Origin: Pseudonocardia autotrophica
GTDB taxonomy: Bacteria; Actinomycetota; Actinomycetes; Mycobacteriales; Pseudonocardiaceae
Direction of reading: 5' to 3'
DNA length: 64,000 bases
Assembly: GCF_000717175.1 (NCBI RefSeq)
Contig: NZ_JNYD01000017.1
Span: 49,529 to 113,528, forward strand
Shown: positions 60,493-64,000 of the stretch, piece after piece
Position numbering within the stretch: the first letter of the stretch is position 1
Layout of the letters: each line of letters opens with the position of its first letter
The notes under the pieces: model-generated
Seen by the model: the letters and a program-made list of their open reading frames with translations, nothing else
Databases searched by the model: none
What the model was told of the DNA's origin: nothing
Translations under genes and position numbers: made by a program

Positions 60493-61500
60493 ATGGGCTT
60501 CGCGGTGACCGTCGGCGGTCGCCGGGTCGAGTGCGACGCCGACCAGAGCCTGCTCGACGCCTGCCTGCGTGCCGGGCTGTGGATGCCGAACTCCTGCAAC
60601 CAGGGGACCTGCGGCACCTGCAAGCTGCAGGTCGTCGGCGGGGAGGTCGACCACCGCGACTCGCCGTTCGACACCCTCACCGCGGAGGAGCGGGCGGCGG
60701 GCATGGCGCTGGCGTGCCAGGCCCGTCCGGTGTCCGACGTCGAGGTGGGCGGTGCCGGCGACCGCGCCACCCACCCGCTGCGGGACCTGACCGCGACGGT
60801 GCTGGAGGTCGCGGACATCGCCCGCGACACCCGGCGGGTGCTGCTCGGCCTCCCCGAGCCGCTGGCCTTCTCCGCCGGGCAGTACGTCGAGCTCGTCGTC
60901 CCCGGATCCGGGGCGCGGCGGCAGTACTCGCTGGCCAACACGGCCGACGAGGACAAGGTGCTCGAGCTGCACGTCCGGCGGGTGCCGGGCGGGGTGGCGA
61001 CCGACGGCTGGCTCTTCGGCGGCCTGGCCGTCGGCGACGAGGTGGAGGCGACCGGCCCGCTCGGCGACTTCCACCTCCCGCCGGAGTCCGACGACGACGG
61101 CGGCCCGATGGTCCTCGTCGGCGGCGGAACCGGGCTCGCCCCGCTCGTGGGCATCGCCCGCACCGCGCTGGCGCGGCACCCGTCGCGCGAGGTCCTGCTC
61201 TACCACGGGGTGCGGGGCGCGGCGGACCTCTACGACCTCGACCGGTTCGCCGAGCTGGCGGAGGAGCACGCCGGCTTCCGCTTCGTGCCGGTGCTGTCCG
61301 AAGAGCCCGCGGCCGGGCGCCGCTCGGGCTTCCCGACGGACGCCTTCGTCGAGGACGTCCCCAGCGCCCGCGGCTGGTCGGGCTGGCTCAGCGGGCCGCC
61401 CGCCATGGTCGAGGCGGGGGTGAAGGCCTTCAAGCGTCGCCGCATGGCCCCGCGGCACATCCACCGCGAGAAGTTCACCCCCGCCGACGCCCTGGGATGA
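60493..61500 (+). CDS. gcoB: P450 reductase component GcoB (2Fe-2S, FAD, NADH)
   Basis: A 335-residue fused reductase. The N-terminal ferredoxin domain has the four iron-sulfur cysteines in NSCNQGTCGTCKLQV near residues 35-49 and LACQARP near 76. The FAD domain shows RQYSLANTADEDKVLELHVRRV near residue 137. The NAD domain has VLVGGGTGLAPLVGIARTAL near residue 207 and GWLSGPPAMVEAGVKAF at the end. It is a single-protein electron supply for the P450, unlike most bacterial P450 systems, which use two. A terminator follows directly. Confidence 0.9.
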   Translation: MGFAVTVGGRRVECDADQSLLDACLRAGLWMPNSCNQGTCGTCKLQVVGGEVDHRDSPFDTLTAEERAAGMALACQARPVSDVEVGGAGDRATHPLRDLTATVLEVADIARDTRRVLLGLPEPLAFSAGQYVELVVPGSGARRQYSLANTADEDKVLELHVRRVPGGVATDGWLFGGLAVGDEVEATGPLGDFHLPPESDDDGGPMVLVGGGTGLAPLVGIARTALARHPSREVLLYHGVRGAADLYDLDRFAELAEEHAGFRFVPVLSEEPAAGRRSGFPTDAFVEDVPSARGWSGWLSGPPAMVEAGVKAFKRRRMAPRHIHREKFTPADALG

Positions 61501-61509
61501 GGGGTGGGG

Positions 61510-61541
61510 CGGCCCGGGCGGAGCGTCCTCCGCCCGGGCCG
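61510..61541 (+). terminator. Strong hairpin after gcoB
   Basis: CGGCCCGGGCGGAG and its complement CTCCGCCCGGGCCG form a 14-bp stem around CGTC, nine bases after the gcoB stop, followed by GTCGTCATTTC. Confidence 0.8.
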
Positions 61542-61646
61542 TCGTCATTTCTGACGACGCTCGGTAATGGTGTTGCGACTCCTCCGATGGTCCGTTCAGC
61601 GGTGCGGCACGACGCCGTTCGCACCCAGGACCCGGAGAGGACCCCC

Positions 61647-62507
61647 ATGACCGCGACCCAGCCGTGGACCCCGATCCCGCCGACGACCCCGGCCCGGCCG
61701 GGCAACGCCCCGGCCACCGCCGGGTTCGTGCTCGGGCTGGTCGGGCTCGTCGCCGGGTGGCTGCCGATCGTCGGGCTGCTCGTGACGGTCCCGGCCCTGC
61801 TGCTGTCGCGCGCGGGCCGTGCTCGGTTCCGGGACGGACGCGCCTCGTCCGCGGGCCGGAGCGGCACCGGCCTGGTGCTGGGGTGGATCGGGACGGCGAT
61901 CTGCCTGCTGATGACGGTGTTCGCGTTCGTCGGCGCCGCTCGTGCCCCCGAGCCCGCCGCCGTCGTGCAGCCCGCGCCTGCGCCCGCCGCGCCGGTCCTC
62001 CTCGCCGTGCCCAACGTCGTCGGGATGGCCGATGCGCAGGCCCGCCAGGTGCTCGCGGCCGCGGGCTTCACCAACGTCGTGCTCGGCCCCTCGACGGGGT
62101 CCGTCGCGGGCGTGGCGGAGGGGACCGTCACCACGCAGCTGCCCGGCGCCGCGGCGCTCGCCTCGGCAGGCGACCCGATCACGCTCGGCGAGGCCGCCGC
62201 CCCGCCGGTTCCTGCTGCGGTCCCCACCGCCGCTCCTGCTGCTGCTCCTGCTGCCGTGGACGAGCCGGTGGCGGAGTCTCCGCGCGTCGACGCCCCGCGG
62301 CCCTTCGTCGCAGCGCCCCGCGCCGCCGCCCCGGCCGCTTCGGCGCCCGCACCCGTGGCATCCGCGCCAGCGTCGGGTGGGTCCTCGACCTACTACGCCA
62401 ACTGCTCCGCGGCCAAGGCCGCCGGTGCCGCCCCGCTGTACGCGGGCGACCCGGGCTACCGGCGTGCGCTCGACCGCGACGGCGACGGCGTGGCCTGCGA
62501 GAGCTGA
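61647..62507 (+). CDS. Membrane protein with PASTA-like and excalibur domains
   Basis: A 286-residue protein. Two N-terminal membrane helices (FVLGLVGLVAGWLPIVGLLV and GLVLGWIGTAICLLMTVFAFV) flank a basic loop, DUF4190-style. An outside part has a PASTA-like repeat, VPNVVGMADAQARQVLAAAGF, near residues 122-142, an Ala/Pro linker of about 80 residues and a C-terminal excalibur calcium-binding motif, YANCSAAKAAGAAPLYAGDPG then DRDGDGVACES. It may bind cell wall and calcium at the surface. The ATG at 61647 follows GAGAGG. Confidence 0.8.
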   Translation: MTATQPWTPIPPTTPARPGNAPATAGFVLGLVGLVAGWLPIVGLLVTVPALLLSRAGRARFRDGRASSAGRSGTGLVLGWIGTAICLLMTVFAFVGAARAPEPAAVVQPAPAPAAPVLLAVPNVVGMADAQARQVLAAAGFTNVVLGPSTGSVAGVAEGTVTTQLPGAAALASAGDPITLGEAAAPPVPAAVPTAAPAAAPAAVDEPVAESPRVDAPRPFVAAPRAAAPAASAPAPVASAPASGGSSTYYANCSAAKAAGAAPLYAGDPGYRRALDRDGDGVACES

Positions 62508-62515
62508 GCCGCTCC

Positions 62516-62542
62516 TCCCGCCCGGCAGGAGGTCGGGCGGGA
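62516..62542. terminator. Hairpin after the excalibur gene
   Basis: TCCCGCCC and GGGCGGGA form an eight-base-pair stem with an eleven-base loop, nine bases after the stop. The remaining gap to 62666 shows nothing clear. Confidence 0.4.
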
Positions 62543-62666
62543 TGTGGTGCGGGCCCCGCTGGCGGAATGCGCCGGCTGGCTGTGCGGCGAGGCGGCACGG
62601 CACCGGGCCGGCCGCCGAGGCGGCGTTGTTCCGGCGGGCGGGTGGTGACGCGGCGCGGTGTCGGGC

Positions 62667-62861
62667 TCAGGCCGCGGGCCGACGGCCGTACGTGAGGTCG
62701 TGAGGTTGGCGGCGCGCCCGGCGTTCGCGAAGGTCGATCACGTTGCCCATCCGGCTCGGCGCGCCGGCGCCGCAGCCGCGACATCGGTACGTGTCGATCC
62801 CGTACTCGGTCCGGATGGTGATGATGGCCGTGCAGCGGGGGCAGAGGGCGGTGGTGAACAT
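62667..62861 (-). CDS. Small zinc-ribbon protein
   Basis: A 64-residue protein with two CxxC knuckles, ALCPRCTAIITI and YRCRGCGAGAP, making a zinc ribbon over residues 6-32. The rest is basic (DLRERRARRQPHDLTYG). Start ATG 62861 follows AGGAGGACCCC, an excellent ribosome-binding site. I do not recognise a named family; binding to nucleic acid or another protein is possible. Confidence 0.7.
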   Translation of the reverse strand: MFTTALCPRCTAIITIRTEYGIDTYRCRGCGAGAPSRMGNVIDLRERRARRQPHDLTYGRRPAA

Positions 62862-63158
62862 GGGGTCCTCCTGGGCGCGATGCGGACTCGCCAAGCGTGC
62901 GCTGCGGACCCCTTCCCCCTCGTCGGCGGACACTGCCCATTCGGGGCCGGCGACTGCCCATGTCGACGCGGATGCATGGGCATCGGTACATGGGCGCTCC
63001 TCGCGGTCTGAGCACAGGCGCAGCCGGTGCCCGCGATGCGGCGCGGCTTCTCTTGGCGGCTGCAACCCCAGCCGGGTGCCGAGTGGACGCCCGAGGAGCC
63101 GCGGAGGATCCCGGCTTCTGCCTGCCCTTGTCCCCGGCAGCCCCGTACTCATCGGCCC
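62862..63158. other. Intergenic stretch between small zinc-ribbon gene and HNH gene
   Basis: About 300 bases with no supported gene. TGCCCATG (62955-62962) and CATGGGCA (62975-62982) form an eight-base hairpin, and a further CATGGGC follows at 62989-62995. These could be operator or terminator sites. Confidence 0.35.
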
Positions 63159-64000
63159 TTACTCCACGGGCTGGAGGAGGGGTGGTGGTTTCCGGCGGGG
63201 TGTGCGGCTGCGGTCGATCCAGCTCGGCGGGAGGAACTCGGGCAGCCCGTCGAGCATCCGGACCTCCCAGTGGGAATGGTGGATCAGCCGGTGGTGGACG
63301 GAGCAGAGCATCACCAGGTTGTGCAGGGCGGTCGGCCCGCCGTGCTGCCACTCGCGCACGTGGTGGATGTCGCACCAGGAGGGTGGGCGGTCGCAGCCGG
63401 GGAAGGCGCAGCCGCGGTCGCGGACGGTGACCGCGCGGCGCAGCCCGTCCGGGACGGTGCGGCTGGTCCGGCCGACGTCGAGGGGGACGCCGGTGCCGTC
63501 GAGCACGACCGGGATGACCGCGGCGTCGCAGGCCAACTGGCGCAGGGTCTGTGGGGTGAGCTGGCCGCCGAACTCCAGGGACGCAGACGATGCGCGCCGC
63601 TCGAGGTCCTCCAGCCGGACGGTGACGGTCAACTGCGGGCGCCGGCCGCCGGTTTCGGGCAGTCGCCCACGCGACAGCACCTGCACACACACCTCGGCGA
63701 GCGCTTCGGCCTGCCGCTGCGCGCTGCTGCGCTGGTCGTCGGCGTCCCGCGGGGCGGCCCCGGCATCCACGACCGCAGCGATCGCGTCGAACAGGGCGGC
63801 GTCGTCGTAGCGGCCGGCGAGCTTGCCGCCGGGGCGGGTGCGGAAGCGCGAGAGCCGCAGTTCGTTGAGCTGCGCGGGTGGGGTGTCGTCGGGTGTGGGC
63901 GAGCGGTAGCCGCGCTCGGCGAACACACCGCGCCGCTGGAGATCGGCGGTGGCGTCGACCACGGCCCGGTCCAGGAAGCGTCGGGCTTCCTCGTAGGCGA
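63159..64000 (-). CDS. DUF222/HNH endonuclease family protein, C-terminal part
   Basis: The 5' end lies beyond the right edge; about 280 residues are visible. A helical DUF222 region (ALFDAIAAVVDAG, AQRQAEALAEVCVQVL) is followed by the HNH domain: DRGCAFPGCDRPPSWCDIHHVREWQHGGPTALHNLVMLCSVHHRLIHH, given here as GCAFPGCDRPPSWCDIHHV and LHNLVMLCSVHHRLIHH. These proteins (13E12 repeat type in mycobacteria) are multi-copy in actinobacteria and their natural role is unclear. All HNH zinc and catalytic residues appear intact. Confidence 0.85.
   Translation of the reverse strand, partial: AYEEARRFLDRAVVDATADLQRRGVFAERGYRSPTPDDTPPAQLNELRLSRFRTRPGGKLAGRYDDAALFDAIAAVVDAGAAPRDADDQRSSAQRQAEALAEVCVQVLSRGRLPETGGRRPQLTVTVRLEDLERRASSASLEFGGQLTPQTLRQLACDAAVIPVVLDGTGVPLDVGRTSRTVPDGLRRAVTVRDRGCAFPGCDRPPSWCDIHHVREWQHGGPTALHNLVMLCSVHHRLIHHSHWEVRMLDGLPEFLPPSWIDRSRTPRRKPPPLLQPVE

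Noticed and set aside
55592-61500. A previously undescribed catabolic system
   Set aside because: The P450 and reductase match the known guaiacol demethylase pair, and the other genes are separate units with their own regulators.

Overview
The window is a very GC-rich chromosomal segment that reads as a member of the Pseudonocardiales (Pseudonocardia/Amycolatopsis-like Actinobacteria). Pointers are frequent GTG starts, leaderless-promoter spacing, paired XRE/DUF397 genes, several coenzyme F420/flavin luciferase-like oxidoreductases, an NDMA-type alcohol dehydrogenase, DUF222/HNH genes, and the mycobacteria-like order of tyrA, tadA, tRNA-Ser, SRP RNA, dnaX, ybaB, recR, ask and asd. The genus is inferred, not proven. 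I see no insertion sequence, prophage, CRISPR array or replication origin.

Layout. 1-13 kb is a metabolic patchwork: luciferase-like enzymes, an acyl-CoA ligase with a coupled monooxygenase-fold protein, an NDMA-type alcohol dehydrogenase, a SulP transporter facing a YeiH-type exporter, an MFS transporter, a nucleoside phosphorylase and a VOC protein. 13-17 kb carries an LCP cell-wall ligase and a divergent Ku/ATP-dependent ligase pair for end joining. 17-24 kb has tyrA, an amidase, an M20 amidohydrolase, the tadA pair, two tRNA-Ser genes, an ornithine-cyclodeaminase-like enzyme and the SRP RNA. 24-31 kb has dnaX with a very long repetitive linker, a repeat-rich intergenic region, an S9 peptidase, a cell-wall amidase, and ybaB-recR. 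32-40 kb has an XRE/DUF397 pair and a complete five-gene peptide-type ABC importer. 40-48 kb has leuA with a leucine leader peptide, then the ask-asd operon. 48-55 kb holds carbonic anhydrase, a membrane-linked EEP phosphodiesterase, a divergent DCC/ArsC pair, an ACT-GNAT protein, a second S9 peptidase with uraD, and a TetR regulator. 55-61.5 kb is a catabolic island: a luciferase-like monooxygenase under a likely TetR operator, an ArsR-SRPBCC regulator with operators in its promoter, and an AraC regulator divergent from a cytochrome P450 and its reductase that I recognise as the guaiacol O-demethylase pair gcoA-gcoB. The window ends in a partial DUF222/HNH gene.

Regulation and non-coding content. 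Many genes start a fixed 6-7 bases after a -10-like hexamer, the signature of leaderless transcripts. Gene ends carry strong hairpins. Five belong to one sequence family (outer arms GTGAGTG/CACTCAC). Other non-coding items are a leuA attenuator, a 31-bp tandem repeat array with a related copy 8 kb away, an eight-unit 22-bp array, a 67-nt imperfect palindrome, and twin hairpins with the same loop inside the ABC operon.

No multi-gene system without a known relative stands out. The most informative items are the recognisable guaiacol demethylase locus, the leucine leader, the overlapping divergent promoters and the dispersed palindrome and repeat families.
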